From contig NC_135151.1 of NCBI RefSeq assembly GCF_050948215.1, forward strand, positions 22,814,720-22,878,719: a stretch of DNA of 64,000 nt, given 5' to 3'. The DNA is from Halictus rubicundus. Its lineage: Eukaryota > Arthropoda > Insecta > Hymenoptera > Halictidae. The notes below the pieces were generated by a model. The model did no database searches, was not told the DNA's origin, and was given only the letters and a program-made list of their open reading frames with translations. A program made the position numbers and the translations under genes. Positions 55,664-64,000 of this stretch are shown piece by piece. Every line of letters starts with the position of its first letter. Within the stretch, counting starts at the first letter, position 1.

Positions 55664-56206
55664 TAAAAGTCGTATAACTTTGTTAATATTGGACCATACG
55701 ACTTGGATTTTTTCAAAGAAGCTGGCAGAATTGGTTGGCTACATAGAGTGAGAAAAAATTTATAGAAAAATTGCAATCGAAATGGCAGAGAAAATATTAA
55801 AAGTTGTATTTTGCAACTGTTTTATGTGGACTTATATTGAGAATTTAGAAAGTACTATTTGCAGATCTGCACGTATTATAAATATTCTGAGAATTTCGTA
55901 AAAATTGGTCAACGATGCAATGAGCAATGTTGCAATGATGTTTCAAAATAATCACATACGGACGAAATTTCCTGACAAGGTAAAAATTCTGCGACTTTCA
56001 CCCTTAAGCTTTCATCGTTGAACGTTTGTAGATCATTGCAACGTTGACCGATTTAGATGAAATATTCAGAATATGTATAATTGTTACAAATGAACAAAAC
56101 GTACTTTTTAAATTTCTAATATAGGCTCACATAAAAAGTTGCAAAATACAACTTTAATACAACTTAATACAACTACCTCTTTCTTACACTTTTTCTGGGA
56201 CACCCT
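55664..56206. mobile_element. Palindromic CAGGGTGTCCC-ended element, left end truncated
   Basis: The right end inverted is CAGGGTGTCCCAGAAAAAGT. Inner inverted arms are long: 55797-55855 against 56100-56158 (TTGTATTTTGCAACT, TATGTG, CTTATATT-like and AAAGTAC), and further in, TATTCTGA plus GGTCAACG near 55886-55915 pairs with 56028-56072. The matching left CAGGGTG tip is not found; the left edge is set by homology to the fragment at 1-40. No coding capacity. Confidence 0.75.
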
Positions 56207-56910
56207 GAGTAGAAATAATTTCGGATACGATGAGGGGAGAGTATTTGAAAAAAAATTGTAAGAAGTCCTGTTTTGCGCTTCATACTGAGTAATTGCAAGG
56301 AGACAGAGTTTACTAAGGTCACTCAGGGGTGAAGTCTACAACAGATAGCTCCAACTATGAAAATTGATTGCTTTCTCCGAAGCACGGGCCATCGAATCCC
56401 TCAAAAACCCATCGCCCAATGTTCCGAAGCGGTTCCTCGTTAACCCCATCGAGCCGCGGTAGCTCATTACAGCAAATTTCGCGGAAAGTGTACCGTGACC
56501 GTGGGCGGTAATACATTTAGCGCGTTAAGCCTCGCGAGGCGTTCATATCTCGCCGTCCAAGTAGCAACGCCGATGATAATGAGCGCCGTAACTATCCCGG
56601 CTAACACGGGTAGGAAGGTGCGCGGGTAACGAAGGAAAAAAAGGCTCGGTTAACAGGTGGGGCCCCGGTACTATCGACTATCGGCGTTGTTGGCCGTGTC
56701 TTCGTTTACCCACGAGGCTGCGCGAGCTAGGTTCGCGAGCATGTTAATTCGCTCGGGCACAAATTTCCCCCGCAACGCACGGGGGCCCCGGCTCTCGTAT
56801 CTAAATGTTTGTACTCGAACTTTCCGCGAGCTTTCGCAACTCGTTACCGGGGAATTATACCGGGGGTTCGGGACAGGCAGCTTGAATGCGTCGGCGGCGG
56901 ACTCGGGCCG

Positions 56911-56938
56911 CGGCTCGGCTCGGCTCGGCCCGGCGCGG
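56911..56938. repeat. (CGGCT)n pentamer run
   Basis: Three CGGCT units followed by CGGCC and CGGCG variants. A similar run, (CGGCC)n with one CGGCT, is at 57552-57577. Confidence 0.85.
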
Positions 56939-57551
56939 CGTTACGTACCCGGCCGTACCCGGCGTTCCACGATGTACGTACGCGCGTTCCGTATACCACC
57001 CACCCGGTGGGACTTATCTTGCCGTCTATTTACCGGCGATACCATTCACAATGAACGCCGTAACTAGCCCGAGTGACGCGGGCTACAAACTATCGGTGCG
57101 CAGCGGTGCCGACCTGGCAGAGGATTTCAGCCCCGAAGAGGGGGCATTCCACGCACGCGGGGCATAGAAACCCGGTACGAGAGTCGTCCATCCTCGCGAG
57201 CGGCAGCATTCATCGCGGCTTAGGCAGTAAAGTAAGGTACCTACCGGGGGGGCACAAAGTGCCGCGCCGCGAGTTATACACCCGGTTCCTCGCCTATCTG
57301 AAATAATCGGCCGGTGACAGCTCGGGGAGGCCGAGGGGAGGCGAACTCCTCGGTGATCCAACGATACGCCAATAAGGCAGCGGAGGCCGCTGAGTGCCGG
57401 ACACGTTTATCTCGATGAGACCCTGCACAGCGGCTGAGGTCAGATCGAGTCGGCACCGAGGTGAGGATCCAACGGGGAGAAGCCCTCGACGGTGGATAAA
57501 ATTGGTTCGCAGCCCTATTGACATGTCAAGACGTCCGTTCGGGCTAAGATA

Positions 57552-57577
57552 GCCGGCCCGGCTCGGCCCGGCCCGGC
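57552..57577. repeat. (CGGCC)n pentamer run
   Basis: Units of CGGCC with one CGGCT, related to the run at 56911. Confidence 0.8.
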
Positions 57578-58152
57578 GATTCCCTTCGATTCCCCTTCTT
57601 GCCAACCTGCCGCGCGCGGCTGCTCGCCCGTCCTCGGCCAAGGTTACCCGCGCGACCACGGCCAATCGAATTAGCCCGGGAACAAGGGCTTCGCTAATTA
57701 AAGAACGGTCAGCTGACAATTAGCAGCCGGGAACTAATCTCGCAGTCTCGGCATTTTACCCGGGACGACCGGCACGAATGATATCCCACGGCTCTGCGCT
57801 GCGCTGATTTCGTTCAGGTTTATTTGCCGATCGCGTGTAAACCGCTGCGAACGATGCATTAGATCCGCGACGATCGCCGGTCTTATCGATCCTCGCGGAA
57901 TGCCGATTTTGCTTCGCTGCTTCTGGGATTATACGGTCTTGGATTGTGTCAGTTTGATGACGCGATTTCAGTTTGCTCGTTTGTGGTCGGCGACAAGCGA
58001 TCCTGTACTTCATCGCTCGCGAACGATGTAAATAATCTTGAATTCACAGAGTTTTTGTCTCTGTTTTCGGTAAGAGAATTTGCAAGTGTAATTGTTCACT
58101 CGTCCAGTATATCGTTTCTTTTTACGATAACTAATTAATTCTAAGTAAGACT

Positions 58153-58488
58153 ATTCTAAGTAATTTTTTATTCCAAGTGGAAGAATAACATATCTTTAAT
58201 ATTTTCTAAATTGTTCGGACCTGGAAGACTTTTCTGTCCTCCACGATTGATAATTTAACATGAATATTCTAAGTATTTTTTTATACCAAGAGAAAGAACA
58301 ACATACCTTTAATATTTTGTAAATTGATCGGTCCGGAAAGTCTTTTCTATCCTATACAATTGATAATTAAAGAAGAGTATTCTAAATAATTTTTTATCCT
58401 AAGTGAAAGAATAACATATCTTTAATATTTTATAAATTCTTCGGGAAGTCTTTGCTGTCCTCTAAAATTGATAAATAACCTGCACTTA
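58153..58488. repeat. Tandem array of three 113-bp units
   Basis: ATTCTAAGTAATTTTTTAT-like starts lie at 58153, 58266 and 58379 (spacing 113 and 113). Shared blocks are GAATAACATATCTTTAATAT, AAATTGTTCGG-like, GGAAGACTTTTCTGTCCTC-like and ATTGATAATT. Units differ by about 10-15 percent by eye. Confidence 0.95.
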
Positions 58489-59223
58489 CTTGCTTTGCAT
58501 CAACATCGTTAAAGCAAAAATGTTCATCCCTTGCTGTAATGAACAACCCCTAACAAAAAGTAGTAGAAAGGGAGGAAAATTGTGAAGGCAATAATTGCTA
58601 ATATTCGAATACCTCTAAAGAAATGTAAATTACTATTTTGACAAAATTGAAGAAGCACAGAAAGAGGGTAAGGTTGATGATAACGGTGAAAGAAATAAAA
58701 ATTTAAGAATCGACGACCCGCAGGCTTCGTTTTCGACATCGCAGTGCCGAAAATTCAGGACAGTCTTTCAGACGGAAACTACGGTGCAATTAATTAAGGC
58801 TGGGCGTTTCTGGAAAAGCAATATTAATTTGTCAGAGCGGGTTCAAGGAAATTTTCAACGGGCTCTCGCGAGGTTGGTCGGCGGCCTGTGTGTGTGCCGG
58901 GCAAACGGCAGAGGTTTGCCCGCGCGGTCTCCGCTGACATTCCGAGTTTCACCGCGCATTCTGCATTGGTAATTACTAAAGTAAACGCAACGGCACTATT
59001 GTGTTTGCTACTGTTTACTACGGATTCGATATCGGCGGCTCGATCCTCGCAGAAGCGACGAGAACGGGCGAGCCTCCTTTTCAATTCGAATTTATTTCGT
59101 GCAAATAGCGTTTGTGAAACGCCGCCGTTGCAACTCTATCGGGCAATCCGAGCCTCGCTTGTTAACGCGACAAACGATATCTAGCCCGTCGATTGTTATG
59201 CAAAATGAAAATTTTAATTAATA
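58489..59223. other. Stretch without recognised gene
   Basis: Nothing recognisable; open frames (58824-59084 minus, 58888-59184 plus) overlap and have no domain. Confidence 0.35.
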
Positions 59224-59420
59224 CCGTGAAATCTCGATATAAGTCATTTGCGCGATTCTGCCGAGTGACATTTAGACGAAACCTGTGGTTGTCGCCGAAC
59301 GTTGCATTTGAACTACACAGTGCACGCTGGAAATGTAAAAGTCACTATCCGTGGTGCTGTGGGTAGTCCCAGTGACCTTTAAACGCGAGGCTCGCAGTGA
59401 CTTATATCGGGAATTCGCTG
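59224..59420. mobile_element. TA-flanked MITE, CAGTGAATTCTCGATAT family
   Basis: TA at 59222-59223 and 59421-59422. The left end is CCGTGAAATCTCGATATAAG then TCATTTGCG; the right end inverted is CAGCGAATTCCCGATATAAG then TCACTGCG. 197 bp, no coding capacity. Same ends as the host MITE at 8583, hence probably pogo/Tigger-type. Confidence 0.85.
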
Positions 59421-59653
59421 TACAGAATATCTCGACTAGCTACCAAAACGGTAAAATCAAAGAGGAAGAATGATGTGCTTCTTGACCCTTCGCTGGCGGA
59501 GCTCCGGGTCCATTTTGACCCACAGTATATCAAAATTTTCATTCAGCTTCTGACGAATTCATCCGAACATTAGAAAGATTAATGTGTTCACATGAAGTAC
59601 CTTCAAAAGAATATCTGAGTGGTCCTAAACATAATCAATTGTATAGGTAAAAA
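59421..59653. other. Short spacer
   Basis: GACCCTTCGCTGGCGGAGC near 59485 resembles the CCCTT-ended TTAA elements but has no partner end. Confidence 0.3.
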
Positions 59654-59855
59654 TATACTGTGGATTTTATGCATTAATTACAAGACTGAATAGGTGTAAT
59701 TTAGGATAATAGGCAGACGAAAAGAATTTGAGAATATCAATTTATTAGTCTCAGCTTATTAAAATTACAAAAAGAGAAAATATATTTTTATTTGGCTCCT
59801 GTATCTTGCAATTGATGCAAGCAATTTGTATTTCACATAAAGCACCGCAGTTTAG
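59654..59855. mobile_element. MITE of the AGACTGCGG family, first of a tandem pair
   Basis: The left end is TATACTGTGGATTTTATGCA and the right end inverted is TAAACTGCGGTGCTTTATG. About 202 bp. The interior right part resembles the copy at 3961. Confidence 0.85.
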
Positions 59856-59862
59856 TTATAAG

Positions 59863-60057
59863 TAGACTGCGGATGCATTTATGGCTTCCGAAAATTTTCA
59901 AAAAATTCTAGAATATAACATTCGGCAGAGTTTAGTACGGTTTCTATTTATTTCAGATCTGCAAGGGCTACTACCACTGAGAATGAAATTATATTTGACT
60001 CCACCTTCTTCAAATAGGTCTACAAAAATTGCTAATTGCATCAAAATCCGCAGTCGA
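59863..60057. mobile_element. MITE of the AGACTGCGG family, second of a tandem pair
   Basis: The left end is TAGACTGCGGATGCATTTAT and the right end inverted is TCGACTGCGGATTTTGATGC. About 195 bp, starting 7 bp after the previous copy. The two overlapping 66-76 codon frames inside are not considered genes. Confidence 0.8.
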
Positions 60058-61552
60058 ATTTTAAGAATGGTTTGGGGGTTAATTTTGAATAATATCATAA
60101 TAAAAATTTAATTTTACCAGTAACATGGTGAAAATCGTAATAGGCAGACGAAGCGTTACAGCAATAGTATCCGGCGTTTCGAATGAACGAAAAATGAAAG
60201 CCGAGCAAGAAACACCGAAAGTCGTGAAGAAGCGATTCACTAGGCGATCGGCAGAGAGCCCCGGGAGTATCTCCTAATAATTTCTGCGGGTTTCCCGAAG
60301 CGAGCCGGGTCCATTAACGCTTTTGTTATCTCTGTGCTGGCTTCCCATTTTTCGTCTATTCTTCCTCGGCCATTCGAACTCTGAACGTATCATCCATTTC
60401 CTTTCGAAACGCGGCGGCGCGTTTAGGAACGTTTTGGCTGAAGCAATTAAACAGACAGCTATCCGGTTTCACCGGTAACAGTGCGGTCTTCGGAAACCGG
60501 GGGGTGGGTGCGGCAGGTTAGCGCGCAGGGTTTTCATGAAAACGGCACTCGGCGAAAGACGAAACCCCTAACAAAGTCTTCGTCTTCGAAGGGAAAATTC
60601 GGCGTGTAACCTTATCCGGTGGCTCGCTTCCGATCCATTCGCGTAACCGAGGAAGACGTAACGAACGGTGTAACAAACCCCCTCCCCCTCGCCCCGCGCG
60701 TAACCGGAAACTGGCTTTTTGCCGGCGCGTAATAACATGTCCAGTTCCGTGTTTCGGTTAATGAACAGAGCCGGGCCAGGAATTTTCGTTGCGACCAGGG
60801 CTGGCTGGATATTTTCCTACGTATGAATGAACTATCTAGGGGAAATAACAGAAAAATAGAGAGAAAAAAACAGCAAACACACTAGCGAATAAATCGATAA
60901 TCCGAGAGTCGGCGAAAAGCTCGGAAAGGGAACCGTGTATACCGCGCGTTACGGGTCAGCCGGGCACAATTCACTCGCGAAACAAGATTAAACGTATTTT
61001 TACGTTCGAGTGCAGATTTCGAGGATGGCGGGGCACGCAGGGGCTGTTGCCGCCCTGCAGGAAACGGACCAATAACTTGCCACCCCCTCGATCCACCGCG
61101 GCGCGGCGCGGCGAGCCTGCTCGTGATTTTACGATCGACATTTACGAACGATCTGGCGTACCGGCGTGGAACTTTACGAGACCGATAATGCGATCGATTA
61201 CGTCACTCTTCGTCCGGAAGTTGATAGACGCCTGCGGCCGGGCCACCACACCCGCGTCCTCCGGTTATTATAATTAAATTTGTCGATCCGGACTCGAATG
61301 CGATTCGCGGCCCTCGGTAAAACGGGGAAATCGAGTTCGGAACGTGATAGCGATTACGACGCCTTCGAACTTTTCCACTGGCTCTGACATCCGAATTAAA
61401 AATCAGTTTGCTGACCCTTCGCGGAATCAAAACTTTCTGTACGGAAATGTAGGTGGCGATTTCATATGTGTTATAATCTTACCTTTACAACTTAACTTAA
61501 CGATTGTTTTGTAAAAGCGTGTACAATACCCGAGCATTTTCGGCCTTTTAAG
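60058..61552. other. Stretch without recognised gene
   Basis: GC-rich from 60380. A (GCGGC)n run lies at 61095-61112. No supportable coding region. Confidence 0.35.
61095..61112. repeat. (GCGGC)n pentamer run
   Basis: About three and a half units of the pentamer. Confidence 0.8.
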
Positions 61553-61813
61553 TTAACCCTTAAATGCATGAGTGGGGTCCGCAAAGGACCCCAGTGTTGG
61601 ATTTTGTGTTAACATTTTTAGCCGCGCCATTTGTGAACTGAGAGTTCAGCTATTTGCTTCTGTCAATATTTAGGTTATGTTTAATGTGTTTACGGAAATA
61701 AATTGTTGCTGTAATCAAAGATAGCAAGGAATTAGGTAAGTGGAGTCCTCAATGGACCCCATGTATGCATTCATGTTCCTGATATTTAGTTTACCTGTGC
61801 ACTTAAGGGTTAA
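61553..61813. mobile_element. TTAA-flanked MITE with CCCTTAA ends and GGGGTCC hairpin
   Basis: TTAA at 61553-61556 and 61810-61813. The left end is CCCTTAAATGCATGAGTGGG and the right end inverted is CCCTTAAGTGCACAGG. TGGGGTCC at 61573-61580 pairs with GGACCCCA at 61586-61593 over a five-base loop, and GGACCCC recurs near 61755 next to ATGTATGCATTCATG, the counterpart of the left ATGCATGAGTGGGGTCC. 261 bp, non-coding. piggyBac-like by target site. Confidence 0.8.
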
Positions 61814-62180
61814 GAGGTTAAAGATCTTGAAGGACCTCGAAGAATTTGTGCTGCTTTTTGCATACAATCTGTGAACGTTTTACTAACTCTAAGTTTCTCA
61901 ATGAAACCTGACGATTTAAATCAATTGTCGATTGTGTCGATAATGGAATTAAACGAATAATAAAATGATGTCTTTACTTTCAAACTTGCGTCGAGTCCAA
62001 AGCGCGTCAGATGTATAACAGTTTTGCCGAATGACCTCATTGGCCCAGCTCGCATAAACTCCCTTTACTAGCGATGGGACTCAAAGTAAACAATCTAAGC
62101 TATTTTCAACTTGAAATAGAATATCTTTATAGAATTATAAATCTAGGCTCGCTCTGTTTCAGTAGCGCGAACAAAATTTA

Positions 62181-62369
62181 CTAACACTAGGTTCCCGGGA
62201 CCTGTCAGAAAGACGAGTTCTAATATTCTTATTTTACGAATATGGAGATTGTAAAGATGCAACAATATTGTCAAAAAAAATAGCTAAAAATTTGGATAGA
62301 CAGAATCTTGTAATTTTTGTAAAGTAATGCAAAATAGTCTCCTTTAGTGCTCCCTGAACCTCGTGTTAA
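62181..62369. mobile_element. TTAA-type MITE, CACTAG family
   Basis: The left flank is CTAA (mutated TTAA), left end CACTAGGTTCCCGGGACC; the right end inverted is CACGAGGTTCAGGGAGCAC with TTAA at 62366-62369. It is 189 bp, shortened internally relative to 17763 and 39743. Confidence 0.85.
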
Positions 62370-62555
62370 AATAGAATGTACAGAAAGAAAATTCGTGCAA
62401 TTCGAGGGACCAAAAATGGGTATTTTTGTGACGCGAAGGATCGAGGGCACTCCGCACTTTAATATTCACAGACTCGATGGCATTATCGGAACGACCTAAT
62501 CGCGTTGAATCAGCCGGAAGGCAGCGCACGGTGGCAGATAGAGAGGAGAGGGTGG

Positions 62556-62605
<50 letters not shown>

Positions 62606-63260
62606 ATCTGATTAGTCAATCAGCGAGTCAGGGGAACCAGGCGAAGGTGAGTCGTGGATCGCGCGAGGCGGAGTTCCGTCGTCCTCGTGGCCTCCGAAAC
62701 GGAGTCAGGGCAGCGGGGAAATGCCAGGGAAAAGGGAAATCAACGGCGGGTTGATAAAACTCGACGAGAAGCGGGGGTTGGAGGGGGGACAGGAAACGAA
62801 GGACAGGTAGGCGGGGGAGTACGCGGAAATCGGGCTGAATCCCGGGAGGTGCTCCACCGCAATTCACGTAAATGTGACTCCAGCCCGGTCGCTGCAGACC
62901 GAAGATCTTTGTCTCGGAAGCCGATCGTCAAACCAGAGATCCGTGAGATTCGACCTACGATGAGAAATGCCGGAGCCGGGGCTGGCTCGATCTTATGAAT
63001 CAGCTTCCTCCTCTTTCTGTCGCACCTTCCACCGTTTTACCGATGCCCGATCGCCTCGAGCTTAATCGCATTTCAGACGCGAGGCTCGGGAAATTCTTGG
63101 GAATCGGCGTGTGTGATAAACTACTGTGAAATTCATGGCTGAGACGGGATCCTGACTAATTTTTAATACGGTCCTTCTCGCCCGCGGCTCGGAAACGTCT
63201 GATCCGGCTTGGTTCTAACATTTTTCACTGTGAATTTTATTATTTTTAGTGGCAAGAGAT
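62370..63260. other. Stretch without recognised gene
   Basis: It holds the GA run at 62560. Chance frames in the GC-rich 62640-63100 part overlap on both strands. Confidence 0.35.
62560..62603. repeat. (GA)n microsatellite
   Basis: About 44 bp of uninterrupted GA. Confidence 0.95.
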
Positions 63261-63565
63261 ATTTTAATTGCGGATCGACAAATCACAACGAGGAATGTCA
63301 CCTAGTAATTTTCTTAAAGCTGCTCTTCAAATAACCAAGACCCAGGCTAATTTCTGTAACGAGTATTATTATGTTTGGTTTCAACAGCAATTTTAATTGC
63401 GAATTGAGAAATCACACCGAGGAATGTAACCTAATAACTTTCTTAAAGCTGCTCTTATTTCGGACGTAGCCTTCTTCTGGAAATTTGTTACTAGGATTCC
63501 ATCGCACACGATATTAATAAAATAACCAAGAGCCATGCTAATTTCAGTAACGAATATTATACGTT
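63261..63565. repeat. Tandem duplication, period 129 bp
   Basis: ATTTTAATTGCGGAT-like starts are at 63261 and 63390. Shared blocks are AAATCACA-CGAGGAATGT, CTTAAAGCTGCTCTT, AATAACCAAGA-CCA-GCTAAT-like and GTAACGA-TATTAT-like. Copy 2 carries an insertion of about 60 bp between the CTGCTCTT block and the AATAACCAAGA block. Confidence 0.85.
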
Positions 63566-64000
63566 TCTTTTTAAGTACTTTGCACTGTTAGGCGGAATTT
63601 GTAACGATGCCTTTGACATCCTGCGTCTAAGCAGAAATGCAAAATTGTTGCGAGTTCGGAAAAGCACCGTCAGCAATTTAGATCCATCGGAGACACAGTC
63701 CAGACTCGGGCCGAAGGAAGCACGCAAAAAGCTTCCGAAATCGTCGTTTAAGCTCTCGCCATTAGGCAAGCCTTTCCCAGCGTTTTCCAACCTTTTCTGC
63801 CACTGCCATTACTTTGTTGCGAAATAATTGCGACGTAACTGTTGCCGGCACAGTGCCGCGGTGCTTCCAGCTAAAAGCGCGGACAATGAGGAGCTCGGAG
63901 ATTAACCTCTTCAAGGATCATATTCAAGCTCGTACGCGTAACACGTTGAACCTTGAAACCTGTAGGAACCCCGGAAACTCTTAACGGTTCTTTCAAGCGG
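63566..64000. other. Stretch without recognised gene
   Basis: Nothing recognisable; the opposing 60-77 codon frames have no domain. Confidence 0.3.

Larger units (their letters stand above)
56207..58152. other. GC-rich stretch without recognised gene
   Basis: GGCTC/GGCCC pentamer runs at 56911-56938 and 57552-57577. Chance frames (56657-57067 plus, 57294-57719 minus) have no domain. Confidence 0.35.

Overview
The window looks like non-coding nuclear DNA from an insect, most probably a hymenopteran such as a bee or ant. The basis is mixed. Directly visible are GC-rich blocks full of undepleted CpG alternating with AT-rich blocks, spliceosomal-type signals, abundant GA microsatellites, and many short transposon relics. 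That such TA- and TTAA-flanked elements are common in Hymenoptera is general knowledge, so the species-level placement is inference. I find no operon, ribosome binding site, CRISPR array, tRNA or rRNA, and no intact host protein-coding gene. Many long open frames in the GC-rich blocks overlap on both strands and show no domain, so I read them as chance.

Almost everything recognisable is mobile DNA, all of it broken or non-autonomous. IS630/Tc1/mariner relics: a Tc1 transposase N-half/catalytic fragment (341-547), a Tc1 C-half fragment (23077-23309), a frameshifted mariner-like transposase on the minus strand (33885-34385) inside an element starting with CAGGGTG at 33628, a 42-residue fusion of what look like the two ends of a similar transposase (8983-9111), and a pogo/Tigger-type pipsqueak DNA-binding domain (13252-13521). 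Miniature elements: a TTAA-flanked piggyBac-like family starting CCCTTTGC (10529, 30105, 43780, 53588, 54076), a second TTAA family starting CACTAGGTTTACGGGACC (17763, 18330, 39743, 40078, 62181), a family ending AGACTGCGGATTTTATGCA (3961, 48101, 59654, 59863 plus solo ends), a TA-flanked CAGTGAATTCTCGATAT family (8583, 59224), and CAGGGTG-ended elements (8795, 22861, 44622, 55664).

Several elements are nested: a 658-bp element sits inside a CAGTGA MITE at 8583-9467, and one TTAA element sits inside another at 53588-54079. Tandem arrays stand out: four almost identical 238-bp units (20185-21134) that carry an exon-like segment on the minus strand; about 180-bp units built from a short CTACAATTTTT motif (15840-16800); and arrays of 171-183 bp (51983), 113 bp (58153), 195 bp (48058) and 129 bp (63261).

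Two long inverted repeats could give long hairpin RNAs: 49935-50297 (arms about 165 bp, roughly 80 percent alike by eye, 25-base loop) and 41600-41995 (older arms, still sharing a 30-bp core). Other structural signals include three perfect CREs within 157 bp at the left edge, two Z-DNA-prone alternating tracts (4551-4577, 55048-55076), a G-quadruplex motif (10282-10305) and repeated GC-rich pentamer runs at seven places. The most plausible host-gene hints, all weak, are an exon-like open frame behind a branch point and acceptor at 45770-45909, a GAGA/TATA-type promoter near 42230-42400, and a 278-codon open frame at 25009-25845.
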